Source: Thiopontia sp964415865 | Lineage (GTDB): Bacteria; Pseudomonadota; Gammaproteobacteria; GCF-002020875 | Reading direction: 5' to 3' | Assembly (NCBI GenBank): GCA_964415865.1 | Contig: CAYQBY010000023.1 | Location: 1-28,065 of the forward strand | DNA: 28,065 bases | Notes under the pieces: generated by a model | What the model saw: only the letters and a program-made list of their open reading frames with translations | Told to the model about the DNA's origin: nothing | Database searches by the model: none | Shown: piece by piece, positions 13,860 to 22,479 of the stretch | How the letters are laid out: every line of letters starts with the position of its first letter | Numbering within the stretch: the stretch's first letter is position 1 | Translations under genes and position numbers: made by a program

Positions 13860-15116
13860 CTATCGCTTCATCGCATCGAAGAAATCAGCATTACTCTTGG
13901 TGGCACGCAGGCGCTCAAGCACAAACTCCATTGCTGCCAACTCATCCATTGGATGCAACACCTTACGTAACAGCCAGATCTTCTGCATCTCATCAGGATT
14001 GGTCAACAACTCCTCACGGCGAGTACCAGAACGGTTGATATTAATAGCAGGGAATACTCGCTTCTCTGCAATACGACGATCCAAGTGGAGCTCCATATTA
14101 CCGGTCCCCTTGAACTCCTCATAAATAACATCATCCATCCTCGATCCAGTCTCAACCAGCGCAGTTGCAATGATGGTCAGACTACCGCCCTCCTCCACAT
14201 TACGTGCGGCACCAAAGAACCGTTTTGGACGGTGTAGCGCATTGGCATCAACACCGCCTGTCAGCACCTTGCCTGACGATGGAGCCACCGTATTGTAGGC
14301 ACGTGCCAGACGGGTAATTGAATCGAGCAGAATAACTACATCCTTCTTGTGTTCTACCATCCGTTTTGCTTTTTCAATAACCATCTCTGCAACCTGCACA
14401 TGGCGAGAGGCCGGCTCATCAAAGGTACTGGAGACAACCTCTCCCTTTACAGAGCGCTGCATCTCGGTAACCTCCTCCGGGCGCTCATCAATCAGCAACA
14501 CAATTAACTGCACTTCTGGATGGTTATACTCAATCGCCTTGGCGATATTCTGAATTATTACTGTCTTACCAGCCTTTGGAGGAGAGACAATCAAGCCACG
14601 CTGACCCCTACCTATTGGAGAAGCCAGATCTATCAGTCTGGCTGTAAGATCCTCAGTACTTCCGTTACCTCGCTCCATAGTGAGACGATCATTGGCATGC
14701 AACGGTGTCAGATTCTCGAACAGGGTCTTGTTCTTGCCCTTTTCAGGTGACTCACCGTTGATATTATCCACTCTCTGGAGGGCAAAATAACGTTCTCCCT
14801 TTTTCGGCGGTCTAACCGTACCGGTCACCGTATCCCCGGTACGCATCCCAAAACGACGAATCTGATTGGGTGATACATACACATCATCTGGTCCTGCCAG
14901 ATAAGATCCATCACTGGAACGCAGAAAACCGAAGCCATCCTGCAAAACCTCAAGCACACCACCAGCCTCAATGCTATCTCCACGCTTTGCCAACCCTTTC
15001 AGGATAGTGAACACCAGATCCTGTTTTCTTTGACGATTTTGGACATTAATCTCGCTTGCTTGAGCGATTTCATGAAGCTCTGGGACAGTCTTGAGCTTGA
15101 GTTCTGCTAGATTCAT
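13860..15116 (-). CDS. rho: Transcription termination factor Rho
   Basis: A hexameric RNA-dependent ATPase/helicase that ends transcription. The 418 aa length matches E. coli Rho (419), without the N-terminal insertions of some phyla. The N-terminal MNLAELKLKTVPELHEIA helical domain leads into the RNA-binding cold-shock-like domain (GFGFLRSSDGSY), then the RecA-like motor with Walker A SPPKAGKT, Walker B VVILLDSITRLARAYN, the Q-loop/R-loop segment (LTGGVDANALHRPKRFFGAARNVE) and the LHLDRRIAEKRVFPAI stretch with the arginine finger region. It is downstream of trxA and upstream of rpmE on the same strand. Confidence 0.98.
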   Translation of the reverse strand: MNLAELKLKTVPELHEIAQASEINVQNRQRKQDLVFTILKGLAKRGDSIEAGGVLEVLQDGFGFLRSSDGSYLAGPDDVYVSPNQIRRFGMRTGDTVTGTVRPPKKGERYFALQRVDNINGESPEKGKNKTLFENLTPLHANDRLTMERGNGSTEDLTARLIDLASPIGRGQRGLIVSPPKAGKTVIIQNIAKAIEYNHPEVQLIVLLIDERPEEVTEMQRSVKGEVVSSTFDEPASRHVQVAEMVIEKAKRMVEHKKDVVILLDSITRLARAYNTVAPSSGKVLTGGVDANALHRPKRFFGAARNVEEGGSLTIIATALVETGSRMDDVIYEEFKGTGNMELHLDRRIAEKRVFPAININRSGTRREELLTNPDEMQKIWLLRKVLHPMDELAAMEFVLERLRATKSNADFFDAMKR

Positions 15117-15183
15117 TATGGTTGGTTCGCCTGTATAGGGGTAAATTTAAGAGTGGTTTGAAAAGTTTGGATTAAGATTATTT

Positions 15184-15267
15184 GGCTGTGCCAGATGGCC
15201 TCAGAGACGAAGCGAAACAGCCGGAATTGTAAACAACAGTCACGTCCCGAAAGAGTCAGGCCGTGAC
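15184..15267 (-). promoter_or_regulatory. Tandem hairpins in the trxA-rho leader
   Basis: Two stems lie in the 160-bp gap between trxA and rho: GTCACG/CGTGAC (15239-15244, 15262-15267) and GGCTGT/ACAGCC (15184-15189, 15217-15222). Neither is followed by a strong T-run on the minus strand. In E. coli the rho leader mediates autogenous attenuation; this leader could do the same or hold a weak trxA terminator. No leader-peptide ORF was confidently seen. Confidence 0.4.
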
Positions 15268-15276
15268 AAAAAATGG

Positions 15277-15603
15277 TTAAATATTTTCCTCAATAAATGC
15301 AGATAGCTGTGACTTGTTAACTGCGCCCACCTTGGTCGCCTCAACTGCACCATCCTTGTAGAGCATTAGTGTTGGAATTCCACGAATTCCAAATTTGGGT
15401 GGAGTATTGGGATTGTCATCAATATTAAGCTTTGTCACCTTGACTCGACCAGCGTACTCACCAGCAATCTCCTCCAACACCGGACCGATCATCTTGCATG
15501 GACCACACCACTCTGCCCAGAAATCCACCAGCACTGGAAGCTCTGCAGCCAGCACCTCATCATCAAAGCTGTCGTCGGTAATATGGACAATATCGTCACT
15601 CAT
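15277..15603 (-). CDS. trxA: Thioredoxin 1
   Basis: A cytoplasmic thiol-disulfide reductant for ribonucleotide reductase, PAPS or APS reductases, and repair enzymes. The 108 aa length, the active site WCGPC (32-36, cysteines 33 and 36), the buried Asp in VLVDFWA and the cis-proline in RGIPTLML are all canonical. An AAGGAGCG ribosome site is well placed. It precedes rho, and rhlB lies divergently upstream, which is the E. coli rhlB-trxA-rho arrangement. It is clearly the housekeeping thioredoxin; the one at 25776 is a second copy of different character. Confidence 0.97.
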   Translation of the reverse strand: MSDDIVHITDDSFDDEVLAAELPVLVDFWAEWCGPCKMIGPVLEEIAGEYAGRVKVTKLNIDDNPNTPPKFGIRGIPTLMLYKDGAVEATKVGAVNKSQLSAFIEENI

Positions 15604-15812
15604 TGGTTTGTCGCTCCTTAGAAGGGAAATTTTGGGTCTGACATCATGCTTGATGAGCCCCTATAACTGAAGTTTTGAATCTTGTTTTTACTCTTCTGCT
15701 ACCCAGCAGCAGAATTAATTTTCTCTATTTCAGCTTAATCACCCAGACAATGCAAGCCTTAATTTTCACATTATTTAAGGTTCTATTACAGTTTCTGCTA
15801 TTCTCCGCCCCC

Positions 15813-17156
15813 ATGAACTCACAGAATGAACCAAACAACAGCCAGAACGATGAAAAATCGCACCTGTCCGATACCCTATTCTCCTCTCTGAAGCTCTCCC
15901 CGGAGCTTATCAAAGGGATAGAGGCTATAGGATTTGAATATTGCACACCAATCCAGGCAGGAACACTACCCTTGGCACTAGAGGGGCAAGATATAGCTGG
16001 ACAGGCGCAGACGGGCACTGGAAAAACTGCTGCCTTTCTCTTGGCAATTATGGATCGATTGCTAAGAAAACACCCCCCACACTGGAAAAATGTAAATCAA
16101 CCCCGTGCACTGATTCTGGCACCTACACGTGAACTGGCAATACAGATTCACAATGATGCAGAACAGCTCGGTAAATTCACCGAACTTAAACTGGGTCTGG
16201 CTTACGGCGGTACCGGATATGAGCAGCAACGCAAGGTTATCGAGGATGGAGTCGATATTCTGATTGGTACCCCGGGACGCATAATTGACTACTTCAAACA
16301 ACGCGTATTTGATCTAAAGGCTGCTGAGGTTGTGGTGATGGATGAGGCTGATCGCATGTTTGATCTCGGCTTCATCAAGGATATTCGTTTTCTGATGAAC
16401 CGTGCACCCAAACCGGAAAAGCGCCAGAGTATGCTCTTCTCGGCTACTCTCTCTTTCCGGGTAATGGAGCTGGCCTACGACCATATGAATAGTCCTGAGC
16501 AGATCAAGATTGAGCCTGAACAGGTGACTGCTGCCAACGTCAACGAGGTAGTCTACTATCCAGCCAACAACGAGAAGATTCCACTACTGATCGGGCTGAT
16601 GAAAGATATGGCGCCACATCGCAGCATTGTGTTCGTTAACACCAAATTTGAGGCAGATAAAGTCTGGAGTTTTCTAGAGGGCAACGACTTTCCTGCTGCG
16701 GTACTTTCTGGGGATGTGCCACAGAAAAAACGCCAACAACTTCTAGAGAAGTTTCAGAAGGGAGAGGTACCCGTGCTGGTAGCTACAGATGTTGCTGCAC
16801 GTGGACTGCATATTCCTGAGGTGAGCCACGTATTCAATTATGATCTACCCCAGGATCAGGAAGATTACGTACATCGCATTGGAAGAACAGCTCGCGCAGG
16901 TGCCAGTGGTGATGCCATCAGTTTTGCCTGTGAAAAATACTCCTTTTCACTACCTGACATCGAGGGCTATATCGACCACAAGATTCCTGTTGGGGCAATT
17001 TCTGGCAATATGCTTGCTGAATTAAAACCACCTGTTAAACGTCCATCAAGAAATCGGGGCGGAAAACCAGGCAATCGTTCCTCCAACAAGGGACGTCATG
17101 GTAAATCTCATTCAGGACACAGAGACGGACAACGCAGACGCCCCCGTAATCGCTGA
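15813..17156 (+). CDS. rhlB: ATP-dependent RNA helicase RhlB (DEAD-box)
   Basis: Unwinds structured RNA; in E. coli it is part of the RNA degradosome. All motifs are seen in order: Q motif (GFEYCTPIQ), I AQTGTGKT, Ia PTRELA, Ib TPGR, II DEAD, III SAT, V TDVAARG and VI HRIGRTARAG. The sequence VNQPRALILAPTRELAIQIHNDAEQL...GLAYGG is RhlB-specific. I chose the ATG at 15813 (447 aa); the frame extends upstream another 46 codons, but that extension is hydrophobic and unlike RhlB. No clear Shine-Dalgarno precedes 15813, so a start a little upstream is possible. The tail (about the last 40 residues) is very basic, with RG and GNR motifs suited to RNA binding. Confidence 0.94.
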   Translation: MNSQNEPNNSQNDEKSHLSDTLFSSLKLSPELIKGIEAIGFEYCTPIQAGTLPLALEGQDIAGQAQTGTGKTAAFLLAIMDRLLRKHPPHWKNVNQPRALILAPTRELAIQIHNDAEQLGKFTELKLGLAYGGTGYEQQRKVIEDGVDILIGTPGRIIDYFKQRVFDLKAAEVVVMDEADRMFDLGFIKDIRFLMNRAPKPEKRQSMLFSATLSFRVMELAYDHMNSPEQIKIEPEQVTAANVNEVVYYPANNEKIPLLIGLMKDMAPHRSIVFVNTKFEADKVWSFLEGNDFPAAVLSGDVPQKKRQQLLEKFQKGEVPVLVATDVAARGLHIPEVSHVFNYDLPQDQEDYVHRIGRTARAGASGDAISFACEKYSFSLPDIEGYIDHKIPVGAISGNMLAELKPPVKRPSRNRGGKPGNRSSNKGRHGKSHSGHRDGQRRRPRNR

Positions 17157-17177
17157 CCCAGCACCAACAGAGAAAAG

Positions 17178-17840
17178 CTATAGTAGTGGTATCGGTATTA
17201 ACTCACGGAAACCATTAATTGCCTCAAAATCCTCCACATCTTTCGGAGGATTTTTTGTGTCTGGCTGGTGAACTGCCAACAGATGACAAATTCCATACTG
17301 TTGCGCAGAACGCAAAACATTCAGGCTATCATCTACCAGTAGTGTCTGCTGTGGGTCAAACTGCTCATACTCCTGCAATCGCTCCCAAAATGCCGACTGC
17401 TCCTTTGGTAATCCCAAGTCATGCGAACAAACTGTTAAATCCAGATATGGGCCAAGTTCTGTTTTTCGCATCTTGAGGTCAAGGCTTTTGCTGTGGGCAT
17501 TTGTTACCAATACAGCACGCCGCCCAGAGTCACGTACCGCTGTAAGAAAGTTTCGCACATGGGGGTGCTCTGCAATCAGATGGTGCACCTCCTCTTTAAG
17601 TTGGAGAATATTCAAATCAAACTCTCGGCTCCAGTGATCCACACAGTACCATTCCAATGTCCCCTCAATCGCCTGACAACGCTGGTAAACTTCCTGCTTC
17701 GCCGCATCCAGCGAAAGATTGTTTTTCTCTGCGTAACGTATCGGAACGTGCTCCAGCCAAAAATAGTTATCAAAATGGAGATCCAGCAGAGTGCCGTCCA
17801 TATCAAGAAGAACTGTTTCGATTTGTGACCAATCAACCAT
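17178..17840 (-). CDS. yrfG: HAD-family nucleotidase, YrfG-like (GMP/IMP nucleotidase)
   Basis: A HAD hydrolase predicted to dephosphorylate purine nucleotides. Motif I is DMDGTLLDL with nucleophile Asp13 and acid/base Asp15, motif II is VTNAHSKSL, the motif III Lys lies in LGLPKEQ, and motif IV is LLVDDSLNVL. NYFWLEHVP and GTLEWYCVDHWS are typical of YrfG. I chose ATG 17840 (MVDWSQIETV, 220 aa); a longer frame to 17912 would overlap the start of the divergent nudE and adds an unrelated N-terminus. The yrfG/nudE neighbourhood is conserved in E. coli and relatives. Confidence 0.88.
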   Translation of the reverse strand: MVDWSQIETVLLDMDGTLLDLHFDNYFWLEHVPIRYAEKNNLSLDAAKQEVYQRCQAIEGTLEWYCVDHWSREFDLNILQLKEEVHHLIAEHPHVRNFLTAVRDSGRRAVLVTNAHSKSLDLKMRKTELGPYLDLTVCSHDLGLPKEQSAFWERLQEYEQFDPQQTLLVDDSLNVLRSAQQYGICHLLAVHQPDTKNPPKDVEDFEAINGFRELIPIPLL

Positions 17841-17860
17841 AGTGGGGTAGGATACTCCAT

Positions 17861-18409
17861 ATGTCTCAAAATCGAACCCCTCCAGAGATTCTGAATACCG
17901 AGATCTGTGCAAAAAGCCGGCTCTTCACTATAGAGTCGGTCGATCTTCGCTTCTCCAACGGAGTAGAGGCGCAATGGGAGCGCCTAAAAAGTTCTTCGCG
18001 AGGGGCTGTTCTCATGGTGCCAATGGTTGATAAGGACACTGTCTTGATGATTAGGGAGTATGCCGTTGGTGTAGGCCGTTATGAACTGGCACTGCCAAAA
18101 GGCAAAATAGATGCGGACGAATCGATTCTGGAAGCAGCAAATCGCGAGATGATGGAAGAGGTCGGTTATGGCGCCAACCAGTTAGAGCATATTGATTCCC
18201 TAACAATTGCACCGGGCTACCTTGGCCATACCACCCATATCGTAGTTGGCAAAGATCTGTACAAGAAACGGTTGCCGGGAGATGAGCCAGAGGAGATAGA
18301 GGTTATTCCCTGGAAACTTAGCCAGCTGAATAAATTAATCCAACAAGACGAGATGACCGAGGCACGCACTATCGCCGCCCTGTTCATGGTTAGAGAGATG
18401 CAACGATGA
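17861..18409 (+). CDS. nudE: ADP compounds hydrolase NudE (Nudix)
   Basis: Hydrolyses ADP-ribose, Ap3A, NADH and related dinucleotides. The full Nudix box GKIDADESILEAANREMMEEVGY (GX5EX7REUXEEXGU pattern) is intact, preceded by the family segment VGRYELALPKG. The 182 aa length is close to E. coli NudE (186). It starts 20 bp from the divergent yrfG start. Its stop overlaps the cysQ ATG (ATGA), as expected for a nudE-cysQ coupled pair: both enzymes clear toxic nucleotide by-products. Confidence 0.94.
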   Translation: MSQNRTPPEILNTEICAKSRLFTIESVDLRFSNGVEAQWERLKSSSRGAVLMVPMVDKDTVLMIREYAVGVGRYELALPKGKIDADESILEAANREMMEEVGYGANQLEHIDSLTIAPGYLGHTTHIVVGKDLYKKRLPGDEPEEIEVIPWKLSQLNKLIQQDEMTEARTIAALFMVREMQR

Positions 18410-19206
18410 ATACTCTAGAGCTAGAGCCACTGATTAAACCGGTTATTTCACTGGCACAGCGCGCGGGTGAGGGTATCCTGAAGATATACGATTCCGGCTT
18501 CTCGGTCACAGACAAGAAGGATGATACCCCGCTTACTGAGGCTGACCTGGCTGCCCACAACATCATTACCGAGGGGCTGGCACAACTTACACCTGATATT
18601 CCAGTGCTCTCAGAGGAGTCTGACTCAATCCCATTTGAGGAGAGAAAACAGTGGCAACGCTACTGGCTGATTGACCCTCTGGATGGAACCAGGGAATTTA
18701 TCAAACGCAATGGTGAGTTTACTGTCAACATCGCACTTATTGAGGAGCAACGCCCAATAATTGGGGTCATCCAGGTACCCGTCAATGAAATCCTCTACTA
18801 TGGGTGGCGTAATGGAGGGGCATGGAAGCAGCTACCGAATGAGTCCCCTAAACAAATTCATGCACGTACGCCATCTGCGGAACAACTAATAGTTGCCGGT
18901 AGCCGATCTCACCACAATGAGGTCATCACCAAATTTCTCGACAAGATTGGTTCACACCGCATTTTTCCCATGGGTAGCTCTCTCAAATCCTGTCTGATTG
19001 CCGAAGGCAAAGCCGACCTCTATCCACGTCTTGGGCCAACATCAGAATGGGATACTGCAGCTGCGCAGTGCATAGTTGAAGAGGCTGGCGGACAGATTAC
19101 CGATACTGCTATGAATCCACTACGCTACAACACCAAGGAGTCCCTGCTGAACCCGCACTTCTTTGTTTTCGGAAAGGGGCAACGCGACTGGTCACGCTAT
19201 CTTTAG
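18406..19206 (+). CDS. cysQ: 3'(2'),5'-bisphosphate nucleotidase CysQ
   Basis: Degrades PAP to AMP, relieving inhibition in sulfate assimilation and RNA turnover. This is an inositol-monophosphatase-fold enzyme of 266 aa. The metal site is readable: PLTEADLAAHN (42-52), SEESD with Glu70/Glu71, DPLDGTREF (90-98) and SEWDTAAAQCIVEEAGG, containing the third metal-binding Asp. TREFIKRNGEFTVNIAL is typical of CysQ rather than SuhB. It overlaps nudE by 4 bp. Confidence 0.95.
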   Translation: MNTLELEPLIKPVISLAQRAGEGILKIYDSGFSVTDKKDDTPLTEADLAAHNIITEGLAQLTPDIPVLSEESDSIPFEERKQWQRYWLIDPLDGTREFIKRNGEFTVNIALIEEQRPIIGVIQVPVNEILYYGWRNGGAWKQLPNESPKQIHARTPSAEQLIVAGSRSHHNEVITKFLDKIGSHRIFPMGSSLKSCLIAEGKADLYPRLGPTSEWDTAAAQCIVEEAGGQITDTAMNPLRYNTKESLLNPHFFVFGKGQRDWSRYL

Positions 19207-19224
19207 CAATACTAAACGGTGAGA

Positions 19225-19440
19225 CTAGGAGTGGACCGCAGGTATTGGGCAACAGTCATCACCATAGACCGCCATCACCTCTTTCAGCTCTTCCAGCATT
19301 GATTTGCACTCATCAATCGATAGAGTGTTACAGGGATGGACCTCCTCTCCAGCCTCAAGCTGACGGATGATCTCGCGTGTCTTTTCACACCCCATCTGAC
19401 CGACAATTTCCAGCGCTCGATCAACCTTCTTCTGATCCAT
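19225..19440 (-). CDS. Cysteine-rich small protein of unknown function
   Basis: Not recognised. A 71-aa acidic, mostly helical protein with five cysteines at 18, 37, 45, 63 and 64; the CC pair lies in a C-terminal YGDDCCPIP. The N-terminal VDRALEIVGQMGCEKTREIIRQLEAGEEV looks like two amphipathic helices. There is no signal peptide or membrane segment. It is convergent with cysQ (gap 18 bp) and 105 bp before the antiporter start on the same strand, with no clear Shine-Dalgarno. Metal binding or thiol redox would fit the cysteines, but that is a guess. The coding call rests on the clean frame and biased composition. Confidence 0.65.
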   Translation of the reverse strand: MDQKKVDRALEIVGQMGCEKTREIIRQLEAGEEVHPCNTLSIDECKSMLEELKEVMAVYGDDCCPIPAVHS

Positions 19441-19545
19441 AACTGATCTGATCCTGCTTACAAGCAGCTCCGTAAATCCAATATAAGCGAATCATTACAT
19501 AAATACTGCGATAAAAACACCCATCAACTCAACGGAGTAACTCTC

Positions 19546-20937
19546 TCAATGAGAAACATCAACCGATGTCAGTCTCCATTTCAACAGGACTGGACCTACC
19601 ATGGTAGTGACTACTGTCATGATTACCACAGCAGAAAATAGCGAAGGATCAAGAACCCCCAGTCCTTTTCCTATAGCCGCCATAATCAGCGCCACCTCGC
19701 CTCGAGGAACCATTCCCGCCCCAATCGCTGCTTTTGGCAGATGGCGCTCTGCTCCGATACCACTTACCATCTTCCCGACAATCGCAACAATAGTCAGGGC
19801 TGATGCCAACAATACAATCTCCTGATTCAAAAATACCTCCAGCTTGACCTGCATCCCCATCAATACAAAGAAGATCGGTGCAAAGACAGCCTCAAAGGGA
19901 CGAATCTGTTCCCGGATCTCATGGTCAAGTCGACACTCTTGCTGGTCCACATCACAATCTTTCATCCAATAACTAAACTCATGGTTGCTCAAAATCAGCC
20001 CTGCAGCAAAGGCACCAACAATTGCTGAGAGCCCTACGAAATCAGCTAACCATGAGAGACTGGTAAGGAGCAGGAAAGCAATAAACAGCTCTGCCTCCCA
20101 CAGGTCGAGATGATGAAGATGCTTAATTACAGCACGGATGATTCTGGGAACCAGCAGATATATAGATGCCAGGAACATTGCTGCCTGAATGACCGAATAT
20201 CCAATACTTGCTATATCCAGACTGCCCCGAGAGATGGCATCAATACCAATGGCCATCAGAACCAATCCGAGCACATCATCAATAACAGCAGCACTCAAGA
20301 CAACACGTGCAACCTCTGTACTGTCCTGGTTAAGGTCATGAAAAACTCGCGCAGAAATTCCGATACTGGTAGCACAAAGCGCAATTGCAACCACTAAATT
20401 AGTAGTCCAGTGAGCCTGCGGAGCAAGTAACTGCATCACCCCAAGACCCAAAACGAATGGTGCAATAACCCCTATCATTGCAACCCGAAAAGCCGACTTT
20501 GCTGATTCCTGCAACTCAATTGTGGATGAGTTAAGCCCCACCGCAAAGAGAAGAAAGAGCAGACCAACCCGGGAAAAACTATCAATAATCTGAATTACAT
20601 CAGTGAGCTTTCCACCTTGTGGACTAGATAGAATGGGCAACATCTCCCTCGCCAACTCATCTCCAAGACTGATCTGCAGGGCCTGCTCAAGAGTCACCCC
20701 TGCCTCAAGAGATAGATTTACCGCATTAAATACACCACCAGATTCACGCAAAACCGAAATCAGATCACTGCCCACCCAGTAACCCACGTTTCCAATCAAC
20801 ATTCCAAAGGCAAGTTCGCCCAAGACGGATGGCTGATTAAGGCGTTTTGCCATATGTCGCCCCAACAGGGCTAACAGGGTAATAGCAGTAAGTCCAAGCA
20901 GGACCGGGGCTACAGGATCGGTATGGACAGAATTCAT
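19546..20937 (-). CDS. CPA2-family cation:proton antiporter (NapA/KefB-like membrane domain)
   Basis: An inner-membrane antiporter exchanging Na+ or K+ for H+. The 463 aa have about a dozen hydrophobic helices and no C-terminal TrkA-N regulatory domain, so it is not a complete KefB/KefC. AVIDDVLGLVLM carries the paired Asp-Asp typical of electrogenic Na+/H+ exchangers. RLNQPSVLGELAFGMLIG and GLSAIVGAFAAGLILSN are family signatures. An insertion of about 55 residues between helices near 50-115, and a short polar loop with two Cys (KDCDVDQQECRLDHEIREQ), are unusual details. No regulatory partner gene is nearby. The ion cannot be decided from sequence. Confidence 0.88.
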   Translation of the reverse strand: MNSVHTDPVAPVLLGLTAITLLALLGRHMAKRLNQPSVLGELAFGMLIGNVGYWVGSDLISVLRESGGVFNAVNLSLEAGVTLEQALQISLGDELAREMLPILSSPQGGKLTDVIQIIDSFSRVGLLFLLFAVGLNSSTIELQESAKSAFRVAMIGVIAPFVLGLGVMQLLAPQAHWTTNLVVAIALCATSIGISARVFHDLNQDSTEVARVVLSAAVIDDVLGLVLMAIGIDAISRGSLDIASIGYSVIQAAMFLASIYLLVPRIIRAVIKHLHHLDLWEAELFIAFLLLTSLSWLADFVGLSAIVGAFAAGLILSNHEFSYWMKDCDVDQQECRLDHEIREQIRPFEAVFAPIFFVLMGMQVKLEVFLNQEIVLLASALTIVAIVGKMVSGIGAERHLPKAAIGAGMVPRGEVALIMAAIGKGLGVLDPSLFSAVVIMTVVTTMVGPVLLKWRLTSVDVSH

Positions 20938-20993
20938 ATCACCACAATCATATCGTCAATCCAGGCGATCGGCTACCATGCCCTAATTGACCC

Positions 20994-21030
20994 AAAAAAA
21001 AACGGTCTACCGGATAACCGATAAACCGTT
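20994..21030 (-). terminator. Intrinsic terminator of tRNA-Phe
   Basis: On the minus strand AACGGT (21030-21025) pairs with ACCGTT (21006-21001), with an inner CGG/CCG stem. Seven to nine T follow. It begins 8 nt after the tRNA CCA end. Confidence 0.85.
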
Positions 21031-21038
21031 ACTTTGTA

Positions 21039-21114
21039 TGGTGGCCGGAGGTGGAATCGAACCACCGACACGAGGATTTTCAATCCTCTGCTCTACCAAC
21101 TGAGCTATCCGGCC
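21039..21114 (-). tRNA. tRNA-Phe (anticodon GAA)
   Basis: The minus strand reads GGCCGGATAGCTCAGTTGG and has a complete cloverleaf. The acceptor GGCCGGA pairs perfectly with TCCGGCC, the anticodon loop TTGAAAA gives anticodon GAA, and the T-loop is GTTCGATTCC. The discriminator is A and CCA is encoded. A terminator follows immediately. It is a single tRNA gene with no integrase or attachment repeat seen beside it. Confidence 0.97.
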
Positions 21115-21163
21115 AAAATATATCCTGCCTCCACAACAGCTGAAGGATGCGTATTGAAGCGCA

Positions 21164-22087
21164 TCATGAGGCTCCGGTCAAGCTGTTGGAGGCTACATTA
21201 TACTTCCACTCTGTTATGGATCGATTTCTTCCCTCATTTTTTGCTCGGTATAGTGCCTCGTCAGCCCTCTTGAGCAGTGCATCAAGATCTGATCCCTTAA
21301 CCATTGCAGAGACACCGATACTTATTGTCAACGCCTCCACAGGAGAAAAATCTGTGTACTCAATCGTTGAACGGATCCGTTCTGCAAGCTGCATGGCTCC
21401 ATCAATCCCCGTATCTGGTGCCAAAACCACAAACTCCTCTCCCCCAATTCGGTAGAGGCTGTCCGTATCCCGCAATAATCCACTTATAACCTTGACGATA
21501 TCAATCAGTATGTTATCCCCTGCTGCATGGCCATATCGATCATTCACCTCCTTGAAGTAATCCAGATCCAGTAGCATCAATGAGAATGGATGGTGATATC
21601 TACGATGCCTCATAATCTCGTGGTTGGCTCTATCCTGTAGAGCGTTTCGATTCAGGGCACCCGTTAAATTGTCATGTACCACAAGATCCTGCAAATCAAC
21701 CTGGGATTTCTTTAGTTGATTTAGCTCTTCTCTCTGGCTTGTAATGTCCACAGAGATAGCTCCAACACCAACCAGGCGCTCTTGGTCATCAAGCAGAGGG
21801 AAGCTGGTTGTCTGGTAGGTATACCCTCCAGTTGTCAGCACAATATCCTCCTCAAAGAGCACCTCCTCTCTTTTATCGATCACAGATATTTCATGCTTAC
21901 GATGTCCTGCGGCATGCTGTTCGGTATAGGCTCCTGCATGAGTTTTCCCAACAATGTCTTCTGTACTGGCCCCAAACAGATTCTGCCACCCCTGATTAAC
22001 CCACACAAACCGCCCCTCCATATCCTTGAAATAGATAATAGGTTCACTGCTGACTATAAGAGAATCTACAATATCACTACTGTTCAT
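21164..22087 (-). CDS. Diguanylate cyclase with an N-terminal PAS sensor
   Basis: Makes cyclic-di-GMP from two GTP. From the chosen ATG (22087, preceded by GGAGGGGG) the protein has 307 aa. Residues 5-118 form a PAS domain of the PAS_4 type (SSEPIIYFKDMEGRFVWVN, FPLLDDQERLVGVGAISVDIT). A short coiled linker (QREELNQLKKSQVDL) leads to a GGDEF domain starting DNLTGALNR (139). The active site is GGEEF (215-219). RDTD (206-209) lies exactly five residues before it and forms a product-inhibition I-site. No transmembrane segment is seen, so sensing is cytoplasmic; the ligand is unknown. A longer frame reaches 22195 but lacks a ribosome site and similarity. Confidence 0.92.
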   Translation of the reverse strand: MNSSDIVDSLIVSSEPIIYFKDMEGRFVWVNQGWQNLFGASTEDIVGKTHAGAYTEQHAAGHRKHEISVIDKREEVLFEEDIVLTTGGYTYQTTSFPLLDDQERLVGVGAISVDITSQREELNQLKKSQVDLQDLVVHDNLTGALNRNALQDRANHEIMRHRRYHHPFSLMLLDLDYFKEVNDRYGHAAGDNILIDIVKVISGLLRDTDSLYRIGGEEFVVLAPDTGIDGAMQLAERIRSTIEYTDFSPVEALTISIGVSAMVKGSDLDALLKRADEALYRAKNEGRNRSITEWKYNVASNSLTGAS

Positions 22088-22237
22088 GCTGCCCCCTCCA
22101 GAAGAAGCTGGAAGCTTAATTGTCTGCCTCTTTGCGGGCGTCGTCAATTTAAGTGGACAGCTATCCATTGACACCACAGGTAGATCCAACGACAATCCGC
22201 GACTCTACAACAGACTCACACTATCTCTACACATACC

Positions 22238-22438
22238 ATGGTTATTCTTCTTAACGGTGAAAACCACACCATTCCAGACAACTCTACAGCTGCAGACCTT
22301 GTTGAGGAGCTGCAATTAGCGGGGCGACGGATTGCAATGGAGATCAATATGGAGATTGTCTCAAGGAGCAACTACGAGACGCATCTGCTGAATGAGAAAG
22401 ACAGGGTTGAGATTGTCCACGCCATTGGTGGTGGCTAG
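22238..22438 (+). CDS. thiS: Sulfur carrier protein ThiS
   Basis: A ubiquitin-like sulfur carrier for thiamine thiazole synthesis. The 66-aa protein has the expected NGE...PDNSTAADLVEEL start and the C-terminal VEIVHAIGGG, whose terminal Gly-Gly is adenylated and thiocarboxylated. It precedes thiG by 41 bp on the same strand. No TPP riboswitch motif was seen in the 150 bp between the divergent cyclase and this gene. The ribosome site is weak. Confidence 0.93.
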   Translation: MVILLNGENHTIPDNSTAADLVEELQLAGRRIAMEINMEIVSRSNYETHLLNEKDRVEIVHAIGGG

Positions 22439-22479
22439 AGAGCACATAGATACAACAGGAATATCAGGAACATAATGTT

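Noticed and set aside
15675..15812. A 46-codon N-terminal extension of rhlB
   Set aside because: It is hydrophobic, unlike RhlB, and overlaps the promoter region shared with trxA. The ATG at 15813 fits the family.
21039..21114. tRNA-Phe as an integration site of a mobile island
   Set aside because: No integrase, direct repeat of the tRNA end or phage gene was found on either side within the window.
22088..22237. A TPP riboswitch upstream of thiS
   Set aside because: The conserved CUGAGA and ACCUGAUCUGG-type segments were looked for and not found, and the gap is short.
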